Assembly (NCBI GenBank): GCA_021793405.1 | Contig: JAJYSV010000005.1 | Span: 62,001-126,000, forward strand | Direction: 5' to 3' | From: Acidobacteriota bacterium | GTDB lineage: Bacteria; Acidobacteriota; Terriglobia; Terriglobales; Acidobacteriaceae | DNA: 64,000 nucleotides | Shown here: piece by piece, positions 1-10,144 of the stretch | Layout of the letters: the number at the start of each line of letters is the position of its first letter | Position numbering within the stretch: the first letter of the stretch is position 1 | Program-made: the position numbers and the translations under genes | The notes under the pieces: generated by a model | Told to the model about the DNA's origin: nothing | The model's database searches: none | Seen by the model: the letters and a program-made list of their open reading frames with translations, nothing else

Positions 1-185
1 TGCGTCTCAAGAAGCAGACGAACACACCAGAGCGATTCCAGTATAAATTTTGAGCAACCGCACAGCAATCGGAATCGGTTGCGCAACTTGCCAGGACCTG
101 GCGGATAGTCAAACGGCCCAGTTTGGGAATGTTCTCAACGCGAGCTCCTTTGCTTCGCCTAGGACAACAATGCCCGGATCTGGAA

Positions 186-3100
186 TCATCCCAGCATCGC
201 CTGCACCACTTGCGGTGCGCTGCGGAGCGCCGCATCCAGCTGGCTGGCATCCTTGCCGCCGGCCTCGGCCATGTCAGGTCGTCCACCGCCGGAGCCGCCG
301 ACCATCTGCGCCAGTTGCGCGACAATTTTGCCGGCCTGCACGCGGCTGGTCAGATCCTTCGTAACGCCAACAATCAGAGCCACTTTGCCGTCCTCTTGTA
401 CTCCGCCCAGCACCACGATGCCGGAGCCTAATTTTCCGCGCAGGTTGTCCACCAGCGTGCGTACCTGTCCGCGATCGAGCGCGTCGACACGCTGTGCCAG
501 CACTTTGACGCCGGAGACTTCGACCGCTTCCGCCGCCGCATTGCTCACCCGGCCGGCAGCCGATTTCATCCGCGTTTCGTCCAGTTCGCGACGCAGCCGC
601 TTCAGTTCTTCTTCCTGCGCGGTCAATTTGTTCCGCAGCGCATCTGCGGGAGTGCGGTTGTCCGCTTTGCCTGCCACCTGTTCGGCCACCTTGGCCACGG
701 CAAAGCCGCGGCGGAATTCCTCCAGCGCGCCGGTTCCCGTGACTGCTTCAATGCGGCGCACGCCGGAGGACACGCTATTTTCGCCCAGCAATTTCACCAG
801 GCCGATTTCGCCGGTCGCCGCAGCGTGGGTACCGCCGCAAAGTTCGGTGGAGAAATCGCCGATCTTCACCACGCGCACCTTGTCGCCGTATTTTTCGCCG
901 AACAGGGCCATGGCGTGATATTCATTCACCGCGACATCGATGGGGACATCCTCCAGCGTGACCACTTGCGTGTTGACGAGAACGTTTTTGTTGATCAGGT
1001 CTTCGATGTCCTGCAACTCTTCGTCGGCGACGGCGGTGAAGTGGGAAAAGTCGAAGCGAAGATGTTGCGGATCGTTCAGCGAGCCTGCCTGTTTCACGTG
1101 CGTGCCCAGGATTTCGCGCAGCGCCGCGTGCAGCAAGTGAGTCGCGGTGTGGTTGCGCACGGTGGCGGAGCGGAAGGCAGGATCGACGATGGTGTTGAGC
1201 TTGTCGCCGAGAGCGATGGTTTGCTTGGCGATGATTTTGTGCGCGAAGATACCCTGCACCGGCTTGGTACAGCCCAGCACATCGGCCACCACCACGTTGC
1301 CGTCTTCCGAATAGAGCCAGCCATGGTCGCCGACCTGACCGCCGGAGTCGGCATAGAAGCTAGTGTGATCGAGGACCACTTCCGCGCTCTCGCCCGCCTT
1401 CACTTCCTGCGTGCCGAGGCCGTCTTTCACCAGCGCCAGTACTTCGCAACCGGTGGAGATGAGCTGGCGGTAACCGTCGAAGATGGTCTTCGGCAACTCG
1501 CGATAGGCCGGGCTGGCCGTCGCTATCGATCCGCCTTTCCAGGACGCGCGAGCGCGAGCCTGTTCTTCCGCGCGGGCCCTTTCAAAACCTTCCATGTCGA
1601 AGGCGATGCCTGCGTCACGCGCTGCATCGACCATAAAGTCGAGCGGCAGTCCGTAGGTTTCGTACAGGTGGAAAGCAGTCTTACCTCGGAAAACACGTCC
1701 CGCTTCCAATTTTGGGCGAAGATCTTGCCAAAGGATTGGTCCAAGGGTCTTACCGTAGAACTGCGTGAACCAATCCAGTAGCTGTTCAAGTGACGGAGTT
1801 TCGTACTCAGCCATTTTGCTCTGAATGAACTTGCTAACGCCAGGCTTGTCCTTCTCGACTTCATGCAGCGCCTGAAGAATGCGTGATTGGCTTATGCGCT
1901 GTTCGATTTTTAATGCATCTTCCATTTCCGAGAGGGCAAGGGAAAGCACGCGTGCAAACTGCTGCTCTTCTGCCAGCACTACTTTCGACACGCGGTCTGC
2001 GCTGTCCTTCAGTTCCGGATAGGCATTCTGCATGTCATCGCGGACGGCGTAGACCATTTGATACATGAAGGGCTTTTCCTGGCCGAGTAATCGGCCGTGC
2101 CGAATGCCGCGACGGAGAATTTTGCGCAGGACATAGCCGCGTCCTTCGTTTGCAGGAAGCACGCCATCGGAAATAAGAAAGGTCGCTGCGCGCGCGTGAT
2201 CGGCGATGATGCGGAGGCTGGCGTTGTTGACCAGTGCATCGATTCCCGCAGGGGCTGAAGCCCTGCCTTTTTTGGGAGACTCTTTGGCACGACTGAAGTC
2301 GTGCCCTGATACAGTGCTCGTGTCCGAATCACTACGACTGAAGTCGTGCCCTGATACAGTGCTCGTGTCCGAATCACTACGACTGAAGTCGTGCCCAGAT
2401 ACAGTGCCATTGTCCGATGGATTCGCGAGGCCGGTGAGTTTTGCGGCTTCTCTAATCAGCGGCATGAATAAGTCGGTCTCGAAATTTGACAACTTGCCTT
2501 GCAGCACTGCGGCGATGCGTTCGAGGCCTGCGCCGGTATCGACGCAGGGTTTGGGCAGTGGTGTCAGGACGTATCCGGTTACCTCTAGTTTTTCAAACGG
2601 CTTGTTTAGTTCAAATTCATTTGAGAAAGTCTCTCGATACTTGAGGCTGCGGTCGAACTGCATGAAGACCAGATTCCAGATTTCGACATAGCGGGCGTCG
2701 TCTTCACCGAAGGGTAAATCTTTGTCCGGTGTCTCAGAGGCGGCCTGACCCATGTCGTAATAGATTTCGCTGCAGGGGCCGCAGGGGCCAGTGTCGCCCA
2801 TCTGCCAGAAATTGTCCTTCATGCCCATCTCGAAAATGCGGTCTTTCTCGACGCCGACGTCGAGCCAGAACTGGTAGGCCTCGTCATCGCGGGCGACACC
2901 CTTTTCGCCCTTGAAGATGGTCACGTAGAGCTTGTCCTTCGGCAGGCCGAACCACTGGTCGGAGGTCACCAGCTCCCAAGCGTAGGCGATGGCGTCGCGC
3001 TTGAAGTAGTCGCCAAAGCTGAAGTTGCCGAGCATCTCGAAAAAAGTATGGTGACGGCGGGTGAAGCCGACATTTTCCAGATCGTTGTGCTTGCCGCCGG

Positions 3101-3326
3101 CGCGGACGCATTTCTGCGCGGTGGTCGCGCGCGAGTAGGGCCGCTTTTCCAGGCCGAGAAAAACATCCTTGAACTGGTTCATGCCGGCGTTGGTGAATAG
3201 CAGTGTGGGATCGTTGTGCGGGACCAGGGAAGAGGAGTGGACGCGGGTGTGCCCTTTGCTTTCAAAGAACTCAAGGAACATCTCGCGGATTGCAGCACCG
3301 GACTTGAATTTGGGCGAACTTTGCAT
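186..3326 (-). CDS. alaS: Alanyl-tRNA synthetase with repeat-derived insertions
   Basis: Charges tRNA-Ala with alanine in the cytosol. The N-terminal class II core is clear ([17 protein letters not shown], then [11 protein letters not shown]), followed by the tRNA-recognition region ([18 protein letters not shown]), the editing domain with its zinc ligands HTATH (about residues 726-730) and CGGTH (about 830-834), and a C-Ala tail with [16 protein letters not shown] chose the ATG at 3326 because alignment to known AlaRS begins a few residues later; in-frame GTG and ATG codons upstream would add up to 15 residues. The 1046-residue product is well above the usual ~875. The excess is a repeat-derived insert (about residues 307-363), an insert of about 70 residues (473-543), and a smaller one near residues 226-253. 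All motifs remain in one frame, so it is presumably functional. recX lies upstream in the same direction. Confidence 0.96.
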   Translation of the reverse strand: MQSSPKFKSGAAIREMFLEFFESKGHTRVHSSSLVPHNDPTLLFTNAGMNQFKDVFLGLEKRPYSRATTAQKCVRAGGKHNDLENVGFTRRHHTFFEMLGNFSFGDYFKRDAIAYAWELVTSDQWFGLPKDKLYVTIFKGEKGVARDDEAYQFWLDVGVEKDRIFEMGMKDNFWQMGDTGPCGPCSEIYYDMGQAASETPDKDLPFGEDDARYVEIWNLVFMQFDRSLKYRETFSNEFELNKPFEKLEVTGYVLTPLPKPCVDTGAGLERIAAVLQGKLSNFETDLFMPLIREAAKLTGLANPSDNGTVSGHDFSRSDSDTSTVSGHDFSRSDSDTSTVSGHDFSRAKESPKKGRASAPAGIDALVNNASLRIIADHARAATFLISDGVLPANEGRGYVLRKILRRGIRHGRLLGQEKPFMYQMVYAVRDDMQNAYPELKDSADRVSKVVLAEEQQFARVLSLALSEMEDALKIEQRISQSRILQALHEVEKDKPGVSKFIQSKMAEYETPSLEQLLDWFTQFYGKTLGPILWQDLRPKLEAGRVFRGKTAFHLYETYGLPLDFMVDAARDAGIAFDMEGFERARAEEQARARASWKGGSIATASPAYRELPKTIFDGYRQLISTGCEVLALVKDGLGTQEVKAGESAEVVLDHTSFYADSGGQVGDHGWLYSEDGNVVVADVLGCTKPVQGIFAHKIIAKQTIALGDKLNTIVDPAFRSATVRNHTATHLLHAALREILGTHVKQAGSLNDPQHLRFDFSHFTAVADEELQDIEDLINKNVLVNTQVVTLEDVPIDVAVNEYHAMALFGEKYGDKVRVVKIGDFSTELCGGTHAAATGEIGLVKLLGENSVSSGVRRIEAVTGTGALEEFRRGFAVAKVAEQVAGKADNRTPADALRNKLTAQEEELKRLRRELDETRMKSAAGRVSNAAAEAVEVSGVKVLAQRVDALDRGQVRTLVDNLRGKLGSGIVVLGGVQEDGKVALIVGVTKDLTSRVQAGKIVAQLAQMVGGSGGGRPDMAEAGGKDASQLDAALRSAPQVVQAMLG
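2238..2408. repeat. In-frame palindromic repeat cluster inside alaS
   Basis: A 45-bp unit starting ACGACTGAAGTCGTGCC repeats at 2289-2333 and 2334-2378, with a third partial copy from 2379. Each contains a hairpin core (arms CACGACT and AGTCGTG around a GA loop); the first copy extends to a 9-bp stem at 2286-2305. A second palindrome, GCAGGGGCTGAAGCCCTGCC at 2248-2267, has the same GA loop. Since 45 is a multiple of 3, alaS stays open and gains a 15-residue repeat containing SGHDFSR. The architecture resembles dispersed intergenic palindromes that I recall from Terriglobia genomes; genome-wide copy number cannot be judged from this window. Confidence 0.85.
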
Positions 3327-3450
3327 ACCCTTTGAGTTTAGCAATGCCGACCTTCCCATATCTCCCCGCACCCAACGCGGGTAGATATTGGGCAGCCGGG
3401 CGCCACTTCAGTCAGGATGACAATGCTTTGCCTCGCTGCCCTCGACCTCT

Positions 3451-3476
3451 GGATTCTTCGCTCCGCTCAGAATGAC
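3451..3476. repeat. Probable dispersed intergenic repeat
   Basis: GGATTCTTCGCTCCGCTCAG, continuing to AATGAC, lies between alaS and recX. ATTCT and AGAAT at the ends are complementary. From memory, near-identical elements are scattered through intergenic regions of acidobacteria and other soil bacteria. There is only one clear copy in this window, so repeat status rests on that recollection. Confidence 0.4.
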
Positions 3477-3516
3477 TCGCTTCATTTTTTGGGAATGAGA
3501 TATTGCTGGAACCGCG

Positions 3517-4092
3517 CTATTCCGGCGCGTCCAGATCGATTTCGGCCACAGCTTCGAGCGATGTCTCCTCTACCTTCCAGTCTTTCAACAGGGCGAAGAT
3601 GGTGCCGATGGAGAACCCGGCGCGCACCATGGAGCGAACGATGCGGGCGGTTTCCTTTTCATTCGTGGGCTTGCGCAGGCGTTTCCGCTCGATGTAGCGG
3701 CGGGCCAGCTCGGGCTCCGGCAATTCCGCGTAGGCGGCGTCCAGGGTTTTGCCGATGATGTCGCCATGGACGCCCCGCTGGATCAGGTCCTGTTGTACGC
3801 GACGGCGCCCAAAGCGTTCATTTTCTGTGCGCATCCGGGTGTAGTCGACGGCATAGCGAGTGTCGTCCAGATAGCGGTGCTCTTTCAGCCGGATCAGGAC
3901 CGCATCCACCTTGGCATCACCAGATTCCTCGGGTTCCACGCGTCTGCGCAACAATCGTTTGAGCTCCGCGACAGTGCGCATCTTGCTGCCGAGACTGCGC
4001 ACGGCGTACTCGTACAGCGCGGCAGCATCGAGCGGCTCTCGCTGCCGCGGTCCAGCTTGTTTTGACCGATTGGATCTGCCGCCAAACGCCAT
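3517..4092 (-). CDS. recX: Regulatory protein RecX
   Basis: Binds the RecA filament and limits RecA recombinase and coprotease activity. The 191-residue product shows RecX three-helix repeats: an early AALYEYAVRSLGSKMRT block, then LIRLKEHRYLDDTRYAVDY and RFGRRRVQQDLIQRGV, the most recognisable family signatures, and a C-terminal repeat. A GGAGG sequence lies 6 nt before the ATG at 4092, so I prefer this start over an upstream in-frame ATG at 4158 that would add 22 unconserved residues. It is transcribed toward alaS, about 190 bp away, with a dispersed repeat between. recA itself is not in the window. Confidence 0.9.
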   Translation of the reverse strand: MAFGGRSNRSKQAGPRQREPLDAAALYEYAVRSLGSKMRTVAELKRLLRRRVEPEESGDAKVDAVLIRLKEHRYLDDTRYAVDYTRMRTENERFGRRRVQQDLIQRGVHGDIIGKTLDAAYAELPEPELARRYIERKRLRKPTNEKETARIVRSMVRAGFSIGTIFALLKDWKVEETSLEAVAEIDLDAPE

Positions 4093-4321
4093 CGAGCCCT
4101 CCTGCCCGCATCCTACTCTGACTGGCAACACTGCTGAGATGGAAATATTGTGGAGCAAGGGTAGGAAAGAGGCGCCTTCCGGCCAACTATTGACTACTGA
4201 TACACCTTGGTAACCCGGCTGGAACGGAAAGCATCTATTGGTACGGTGGCTGTCGTCTATGTTGGATACTGTAAGGCGCGGCGGTCACCTTGCTAACCAC
4301 GCCGAGGTCAGTTGTGATTCT

Positions 4322-5398
4322 ATGCATTCCTCTACTGCAAAACTTTACGAGGCCAAGCGGTCCAAATTGCTTTTGACTGGGACAAGTCTGCGTGCTTTTG
4401 GGGGATCGTTCACGATTCTAAGCTTCATTCTTGTATGCATCTTGATGGGAATGGGGATGCCTGCGCTGGCCCAGCCCCGACCGCAATCTCCAACCCCCGA
4501 GCTCAACGGGGCGCAAGGATTTACCCCGGCGCCGCTCGACTCCGGCTTTGGTCCGCTCGACACATCGCGACCGGTCGGCATCAAGCCGCAACAGATCATC
4601 GACCGTTTCGCCGCCAAGGAAAGCCAATTCAAGCGCGCTCTCGACGACTACACCTATCGCCGCACCGTCAAGCTCGACACACTCGATGACAATGGCAGCA
4701 TTGACGGAGAATATCTCCAGGTCGATGACATTGTGTTCAACACCTCCGGCCGCAAGCAGGAAAGGGTCGTGTACGCGCCGGACAATACGCTGACCCGCGC
4801 CGCCCTGAGCCCGGCGGATTTCGATGACATTGAGCATCGGCTTCCGTTTACACTTACCACGGAAGATGTCGGCCAGTACCAGCTGACCTACGTTGGCAAA
4901 CAGCGGGTTGACCAAGCGGGGACGTATGTTTTTGATGTGGCTCCCAAGCACATGGAGAAGAATCAGCGTTATTTTGAAGGGCGCATCTGGGTCGACGCCA
5001 CGGACTTTCAGATCATTGTGACGAATGGAAAGAACATCCCCGATGACACCCGGATGGGCCAGGAAGATCTTTCTATCCCGTTCACCACGTATCGCCAGCA
5101 GATCGACGGGAAATACTGGTTTCCGGTCTATACCAAGGCGGAAGGCATCCTGCACTTTCAGGACTGCAAGAAATGCCTGCCCAACGACCTGCATCTGAGA
5201 GAAATCGTCAAGTACGGAGAGTACAAACGCTTTGGCTCCAGCATTCGGATCGTGTACGAAGGATTGGATCGCCCGGGCGATGTATCGCAATCCACGCCGC
5301 TGCCGAGCCCGTTGAGCGGGCCGCAAAGCGTCAACGTACCGGCTGACAGCTCAATCGCCGAGACCAGCTCCACCCCGGAGACTGCAACGAAGGATTAG
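4322..5398 (+). CDS. Secreted LolA-like (outer-membrane lipoprotein-sorting type) protein
   Basis: The function is not established. After a long basic N-terminus, a hydrophobic stretch (FTILSFILVCILMGMGMPALA) looks like a signal peptide with cleavage before QPRP, so the protein is probably periplasmic. The body resembles the LolA-like fold of acidobacterial proteins annotated as outer membrane lipoprotein-sorting proteins: DYTYRRTVKLDTLDDNG, then a KQERVVYAPDNTL strand pair, PKHMEKNQRYFEGRIWVDA and ISIPFTTYRQQIDGKYWFP-like text (seen here as LSIPFTTYRQQ). Two cysteines sit in DCKKCLPND near the C-terminus and may form a disulfide. The tail is Pro/Ser-rich. The start is uncertain: ATG at 4259 and TTG at 4238 are also in frame. 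It converges with ppa. Confidence 0.7.
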   Translation: MHSSTAKLYEAKRSKLLLTGTSLRAFGGSFTILSFILVCILMGMGMPALAQPRPQSPTPELNGAQGFTPAPLDSGFGPLDTSRPVGIKPQQIIDRFAAKESQFKRALDDYTYRRTVKLDTLDDNGSIDGEYLQVDDIVFNTSGRKQERVVYAPDNTLTRAALSPADFDDIEHRLPFTLTTEDVGQYQLTYVGKQRVDQAGTYVFDVAPKHMEKNQRYFEGRIWVDATDFQIIVTNGKNIPDDTRMGQEDLSIPFTTYRQQIDGKYWFPVYTKAEGILHFQDCKKCLPNDLHLREIVKYGEYKRFGSSIRIVYEGLDRPGDVSQSTPLPSPLSGPQSVNVPADSSIAETSSTPETATKD

Positions 5399-5446
5399 TG
5401 CAGCGGATTTTCAGCGACCGGCAATCCATCCCATGTGAGACAGCAG

Positions 5447-6025
5447 CTATCGTGGCACCAGGACGGTTTTCTTCGCTTCCTCTTCCACAGCCTGTTTCGC
5501 AGCCCTGGCGTCCTCGTAGCGCTGCATGGAGGCGGTGATCGCTTCCCGTGCTCGCGAAGCGTCGTGCCAGCCCTTCACCTCGACGCGCTTTCCTTCCAGA
5601 TCTTTATAAATTGCAAAAAAGTGCGTAATCTCGCGCAGCATATGCGGATAAATCTCGGTGTAATTCCAAACATCGGCGTAACGGGGATTGCTGCGGCCCA
5701 CGGACAGCACCTTCTCATCCGGAACCCCCTGGTCCAGCATGAGCAGCAGACCAATGGGACGAACCGCCATCACGCATCCGGAGAAACTGGGCGAATCGAC
5801 TAGCACCAGCACGTCCAGTGGATCGCCGTCCTCGCTCAGCGTGCTGGGGATGAATCCGTAGTCTCCCGGATAATGCACCGGTGAATGTAAATTGCGGTCC
5901 AGCCGGAAGACGTGGAGTTTCTTGTCGTATTCGTACTTGTTCACACCCTCATACGGAATCTCAATCACCGCATTGATTACTTCCGGAGCTTTTTCTCCAG
6001 CGGGAAGTTCCAGATAATTCGTCAT
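5447..6025 (-). CDS. ppa: Inorganic pyrophosphatase (family I)
   Basis: Hydrolyses pyrophosphate to two phosphates in the cytosol and so pulls biosynthetic reactions forward. The 192-residue length fits family I. Visible signatures are NAVIEIPYEGVNKYEYDK near the N-terminus, HYPGDYGFIPSTL, the metal-binding signature EDGDPLDVLVL (about residues 65-75), and a C-terminal KGWHDASRAREAI block. An AAGGA site lies about 7 nt before the ATG. It converges with the secreted LolA-like gene and is divergent from purS, with about 65 bp between the two start codons. Confidence 0.95.
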   Translation of the reverse strand: MTNYLELPAGEKAPEVINAVIEIPYEGVNKYEYDKKLHVFRLDRNLHSPVHYPGDYGFIPSTLSEDGDPLDVLVLVDSPSFSGCVMAVRPIGLLLMLDQGVPDEKVLSVGRSNPRYADVWNYTEIYPHMLREITHFFAIYKDLEGKRVEVKGWHDASRAREAITASMQRYEDARAAKQAVEEEAKKTVLVPR

Positions 6026-6090
6026 CCATTTTTCCTTGTTGTCAATTGCCTGTGGGAAATCGGCGGGCCATCTACGTATAATCAGCTACG

Positions 6091-6336
6091 ATGAAGGCCC
6101 ATGTCTATGTGATGCTTCGCAAGACCGTGCTGGACCCCCAGGGGCAGACCATCCACGGAGCTCTTCGAAAGATGCAATATCGCGGCGTTGAAGATGTCCG
6201 CCAGGGCAAGTATTTCCTGCTCACGCTCGACGATTCACTGGCGTTGCCGGAGGCGCAGCGAGAAGTGGAGCGCATTGCCCGGGAAGTGCTCGTGAACCCC
6301 GTGATTGAAGAGTACACTTACCGGCTGGAACCGTGA
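6091..6336 (+). CDS. purS: Phosphoribosylformylglycinamidine synthase subunit PurS
   Basis: Small subunit of the three-part FGAM synthase (PurL-PurQ-PurS) of purine synthesis, which helps transfer ammonia from PurQ to PurL. The 81-residue product matches the family in length and pattern: AHVYVMLRKTVLDPQGQTI at the N-terminus, GVEDVRQGKYF in the middle, VERIAREVLVNPVIEEYTY at the end. purQ and purL are not in the window, which is a little unusual because purS and purQ are often adjacent. The next gene downstream is glmS, 174 bp away, another glutamine amidotransferase-type enzyme. Confidence 0.93.
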   Translation: MKAHVYVMLRKTVLDPQGQTIHGALRKMQYRGVEDVRQGKYFLLTLDDSLALPEAQREVERIAREVLVNPVIEEYTYRLEP

Positions 6337-6510
6337 GCGGCAATTTTTTTTGCCAATGGTCGCACGGATCACCGGCGCGGTGACGTGTCGAAACTCGCGG
6401 ATATTCCAGAAAACATTGCAGCCCAAATCGGCAAATGGGATACCTCTGACCGACAATCGTAACGAGTCTACGGATTCAAAAAGCAAACTCCTACGTACAA
6501 TGAGGAAACT

Positions 6511-8391
6511 ATGTGCGGCATTGTCGGGTATGTGGGCAGCAAAGATCCTGTACCGGTCATTCTCGAGGGGCTTCGACGACTGGAATATCGCGGCTATGAC
6601 TCCGCCGGGATCGCCGTTGCCGGTGGTCCCAACGGTCTGGAGCTGCGCCGCGCGCCGGGAAAACTGAAAAATCTGGAAGAAGTATTGCGCCAGCAGCCGG
6701 TGCATGGAACCTACGGCATTGGCCATACGCGATGGGCCACGCATGGCCGCCCAACCGAGGAAAATGCGCATCCGCACCGCGACTGCACCGGGAGACTGGT
6801 GGTGGTGCATAACGGCATAGTCGAAAATTATCTGGAACTGAAGCATGTGCTGGCGGCGCAGGGTCACAAGTTTGTGACGGAAACGGACACAGAAATCATC
6901 GCGCACCTGATTGAATCGGAACTGACGACAGGGGAAAAAGCCGGTCATTCCATTCCACTGGAGGAGGCGGTGCGCCGCGCCGTTCGTCACCTGACGGGAG
7001 CTTTCGCCATCGGCGTACTTTCCGCCGACTTTCCGCAAAGGATCGTCGCGGCGCGCAGCGGACCGCCAGCGGTTGTCGGCCTGGGAGAGGGCGAATACTT
7101 CATGGCTTCCGACGTTCCCGGAATCCTGCACCACACGCGCAAGCTCTATTTTCTAGCGGACGGCGACATGGCCATCCTGACACCCGATGGCGTCACGCTG
7201 ACGGACTTCGACGGCAATCCCGTAGAGCGAAAAGTACAGAACATTCTGTGGGACCCGATCCAGGCGGAAAAGGGCGGCTACAAGCACTTCATGCTGAAAG
7301 AGATTTTTGAGCAGGGAAGAGCGGTCCGCGATACCACCTTGGGAAGAGTTTCTTTCGATACCGGCAAAGTTTTTCTGGACGAAATGCAGATTCCAGAATC
7401 TGAATTTCGCGCGGCGACAAAAATCAATATCGCCGCCTGCGGTACCAGCTGGCACGCGGGCCTGGTTGGCAAATATATGATCGAGCGGCTGGCGCGAATG
7501 CCCGTCGAAGTGGACTATGCCAGCGAGTATCGCTATCGCGATCCCATTGCCGATCCCAAGGCGATCGGTCTGCTGATCACACAGTCCGGTGAGACCGCCG
7601 ACACCATTGCCGCCCAACGTGAAATTGCGTCGAAGGGTTCGAAGACGCTCGCCATCTGCAATGTTGTGGGCGCCATGATTGCGCGCGAAGCGAATGGCTC
7701 CATCTACACCCACGCGGGACCGGAGATCGGCGTCGCATCCACCAAAGCATTCACCGCGCAGCTCACCGCGCTGTTTATTCTGGCTCTTTATCTGGCGCAG
7801 CAGCGTGGAACCGTCGATGCGGCAGAGAGTCTGACGCTGGTCGAAGAGTTGACGCGCATCCCCAATAAAATTAGCGATCTTTTGAAGCAATGCGCTGCGC
7901 CTTGCGAATCCCTGGCGAAAATATATTCCAACGCCAGCGACTTCTTGTTCCTGGGTCGCGGCATTCACTATCCCATTGCGCTGGAAGGCGCGCTGAAACT
8001 CAAGGAGATTTCTTACATCCATGCCGAGGGTTATCCGGCGGGTGAAATGAAGCATGGGCCGAATGCGTTGATCGACGGAACCTTGCCCGTCGTGGTGCTG
8101 GCGACAAGAGATGCCCACGATCCCACATCGAGGCTGCGCTATGAAAAGACGCTTTCCAATATTCAGGAGGTTACCGCGCGGTCCGGACAGGTGATCGCCG
8201 TGGCGGTCGAAGGCGATCAGGAAATCGGGCAATTTGTCGATCACGTCGTGTACATTCCGCCTGCTCCAGAACTGCTCCTTCCTATTATTGAAGTGATTCC
8301 GCTGCAATTGCTGGCGTATTACATCGCCGTGCGCCGCGGCTGCGACGTGGACCAGCCGCGCAACCTAGCGAAATCTGTGACTGTGGAATAA
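6511..8391 (+). CDS. glmS: Glutamine-fructose-6-phosphate aminotransferase (isomerizing)
   Basis: Makes glucosamine 6-phosphate from fructose 6-phosphate and glutamine, the first step toward UDP-GlcNAc for peptidoglycan and LPS. The product begins MCGIVGYVG, so Cys2 becomes the N-terminal nucleophile of the class II amidotransferase domain. [19 protein letters not shown] and [10 protein letters not shown] follow. Two SIS domains come after residue 300 ([31 protein letters not shown] with sugar-phosphate-binding serines), and the C-terminus ends [13 protein letters not shown], the family hallmark. The 626 residues are slightly more than the usual ~610. No glmS ribozyme was recognised in the 174-bp leader. 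Confidence 0.97.
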   Translation: MCGIVGYVGSKDPVPVILEGLRRLEYRGYDSAGIAVAGGPNGLELRRAPGKLKNLEEVLRQQPVHGTYGIGHTRWATHGRPTEENAHPHRDCTGRLVVVHNGIVENYLELKHVLAAQGHKFVTETDTEIIAHLIESELTTGEKAGHSIPLEEAVRRAVRHLTGAFAIGVLSADFPQRIVAARSGPPAVVGLGEGEYFMASDVPGILHHTRKLYFLADGDMAILTPDGVTLTDFDGNPVERKVQNILWDPIQAEKGGYKHFMLKEIFEQGRAVRDTTLGRVSFDTGKVFLDEMQIPESEFRAATKINIAACGTSWHAGLVGKYMIERLARMPVEVDYASEYRYRDPIADPKAIGLLITQSGETADTIAAQREIASKGSKTLAICNVVGAMIAREANGSIYTHAGPEIGVASTKAFTAQLTALFILALYLAQQRGTVDAAESLTLVEELTRIPNKISDLLKQCAAPCESLAKIYSNASDFLFLGRGIHYPIALEGALKLKEISYIHAEGYPAGEMKHGPNALIDGTLPVVVLATRDAHDPTSRLRYEKTLSNIQEVTARSGQVIAVAVEGDQEIGQFVDHVVYIPPAPELLLPIIEVIPLQLLAYYIAVRRGCDVDQPRNLAKSVTVE

Positions 8392-8479
8392 TTGCGGCGA
8401 CCGTAGTTGGGTGGAACACGTCGATTTCGTCGTTTCCGTTCATCTACCCGGAAATGCCTGATCCTGGAGGAAAAATGAA

Positions 8480-10099
8480 ATGCAGAAGTTAGCAGCAACG
8501 TCTTTGGCGGTGTTGCTTGTGGTGGGTCAATTTGCTATTCCTGCAGTGTCCAACGCACAGCAAAGTGGTGCCGCGACCGCGACGCCGATCAAGCATCTGG
8601 TCGTTATTTTCGACGAGAACATCTCCTTCGACCACTATTTTGGGACGTATCCGCATGCCTTGAATCCCAAGGGAGAGCCCCGCTTTGTCGCTGTGCCCGA
8701 TACCCCGACCGTGAATGGATATACAGATGCGCTGCTGCGCCGCAATCCAAACTTTCTGAACGCTTCCGGCAATGGCGCTCAGGCGGTGAATCCTTTCCGG
8801 CTGGATCGCTCACAAGCCGCGACCGCCGACCAGGACCACGGTTATACGCCGGAACAGGAGGCCTTCCATGCCGGATTGATGGATTCCTTCCCGGAATACA
8901 CCGGTAGACGCGGCTCGCCCATAAGGAGCCACGCGAATGGCCTGGTGATGGGCTATTTCGACGGCAACACCGTGACCGCCCTTTGGAATTATGCGCAGTA
9001 CTATGCGCTGAATGACAATTCCTTCAATACGAATTTTGGACCCTCCACGCCGGGTGCAATCAATTTGATCTCCGGCCAGACCAACGGTGTCTCGGATGAG
9101 ATCAATGCGGGCGGAAAAGTGATTGATGGCGGGAACGGAACACGCACACTCATTAGCGATCCCGATCCGATTGGCGATGTATGCTCCACCACGACCGGCG
9201 CGTTAGTTCAGTTCAGCGGACAAAATATTGGCAATCTGCTGAACCACGCTGGAATCACCTGGGGCTGGTTTGAGGGCGGTTTCGATCTGAGCAAAACTGA
9301 CCCGAATGGGACTACGGGTTGCGCCCGCTCGCATACCTCCGATATCACGAAGGTGAGGTCGCGTGATTATTCTCCACACCACGAACCATTCCAGTACTAT
9401 CTTTCGACCGCCAATCCAAAACATCTTCGGCCGACCTCCACACAGATGATTGGGCACGTCGGCGATGCGGCCAACCATCAGTATGACATCGATGACTTTT
9501 ATGCAGCCGTACGCGCGGGCAATATGCCGGCAGTCAGTTTTTTGAAGGCGCCCGCGTATCAGGATGCTCACGCCGGAAACTCCGACCCGATCGATGAGCA
9601 GGCGTTTGTTGTCCACGTCATGGATTTTCTGCAAGATCAGCCGCAGTGGAGTTCGACCGCGGTCATCATCGCCTACGATGATTCCGACGGCTGGTATGAC
9701 CACCAGATGGGTCCAATCGTGAACCAGTCGACAACTCCTTCCGACATGCTGACTGGCAATGGGCAATGCGGAGCGGGAACAGACAACGCGCTGGCTGGAC
9801 CGAAGACGCCACATGCTCAAGGGCGATGCGGGTATGGGCCGCGTCTTCCAATGCTGGTCATTTCACCCTATGCACGGCGAAATTTTGTCGATCACGCATT
9901 GACCGATCAAACCTCCGTCATCCGGTTTGTGGAGGATAACTGGCTGGGTGGTCAGCGCATCGGGGCTGGCTCGTTTGACGCTATCGCCGGGCCGTTGAAC
10001 GGCATGTTCAATTTCACCCAGCCTCCTCGCCGTGACGTATTGATCTTGAATCCGTCCAGCGGAGAGGTAGAGACAAGTGCACGGCGGAATCACCCCTAA
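8480..10099 (+). CDS. Secreted phosphoesterase, phospholipase C / acid phosphatase family
   Basis: A predicted exported phosphoesterase of the PF04185 family, which includes bacterial phospholipase C and AcpA-type acid phosphatases. Residues 1-26 form a Sec signal peptide (LAVLLVVGQFAIPAVSNA, cleavage before QQSG). The nucleophile region is visible as HLVVIFDENISFDHYFG, and later metal-site text includes SHTSD, AYDDSDGWYDHQM and PRLPMLVISPYARRNFVDH. A GGAGG 9 nt upstream sets the ATG at 8480; an ATG five bases earlier is out of frame. It is followed 45 bp later by the multicopper oxidase, probably cotranscribed. The substrate (phospholipid or other phosphoester) cannot be told from sequence. 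Confidence 0.88.
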   Translation: MQKLAATSLAVLLVVGQFAIPAVSNAQQSGAATATPIKHLVVIFDENISFDHYFGTYPHALNPKGEPRFVAVPDTPTVNGYTDALLRRNPNFLNASGNGAQAVNPFRLDRSQAATADQDHGYTPEQEAFHAGLMDSFPEYTGRRGSPIRSHANGLVMGYFDGNTVTALWNYAQYYALNDNSFNTNFGPSTPGAINLISGQTNGVSDEINAGGKVIDGGNGTRTLISDPDPIGDVCSTTTGALVQFSGQNIGNLLNHAGITWGWFEGGFDLSKTDPNGTTGCARSHTSDITKVRSRDYSPHHEPFQYYLSTANPKHLRPTSTQMIGHVGDAANHQYDIDDFYAAVRAGNMPAVSFLKAPAYQDAHAGNSDPIDEQAFVVHVMDFLQDQPQWSSTAVIIAYDDSDGWYDHQMGPIVNQSTTPSDMLTGNGQCGAGTDNALAGPKTPHAQGRCGYGPRLPMLVISPYARRNFVDHALTDQTSVIRFVEDNWLGGQRIGAGSFDAIAGPLNGMFNFTQPPRRDVLILNPSSGEVETSARRNHP

Positions 10100-10144
10100 T
10101 TTCTTGGGCTCCAATGCAGCTGCACAACGGGAAGGCACACCACT

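Noticed and set aside
1-185. Minus-strand frame reading VENIPKLGRLTIRQVLASCA and a 26-codon frame overlapping the alaS stop by ATGA
   Set aside because: No start codon and ribosome binding site for the first, and no recognisable protein for either; the region is too short to support a gene call.
4418-5326. 302-codon frame antisense to the LolA-like gene
   Set aside because: Shadow of a coding strand with strong codon periodicity; composition is Arg/Ala-rich without domain features.
6339-6354. GGCAA...TTGCC inverted repeat with a T run after purS, considered as terminator
   Set aside because: The T run is inside the loop and the stem is only 5 bp, so it does not have the intrinsic terminator layout.
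6337-6510. glmS ribozyme in the leader of glmS
   Set aside because: The ribozyme is known mainly from Firmicutes, and I see none of its conserved core in these 174 bases.
7153-8307. 384-codon frame antisense to glmS
   Set aside because: Shadow frame opposite a well-identified gene; no family resemblance.
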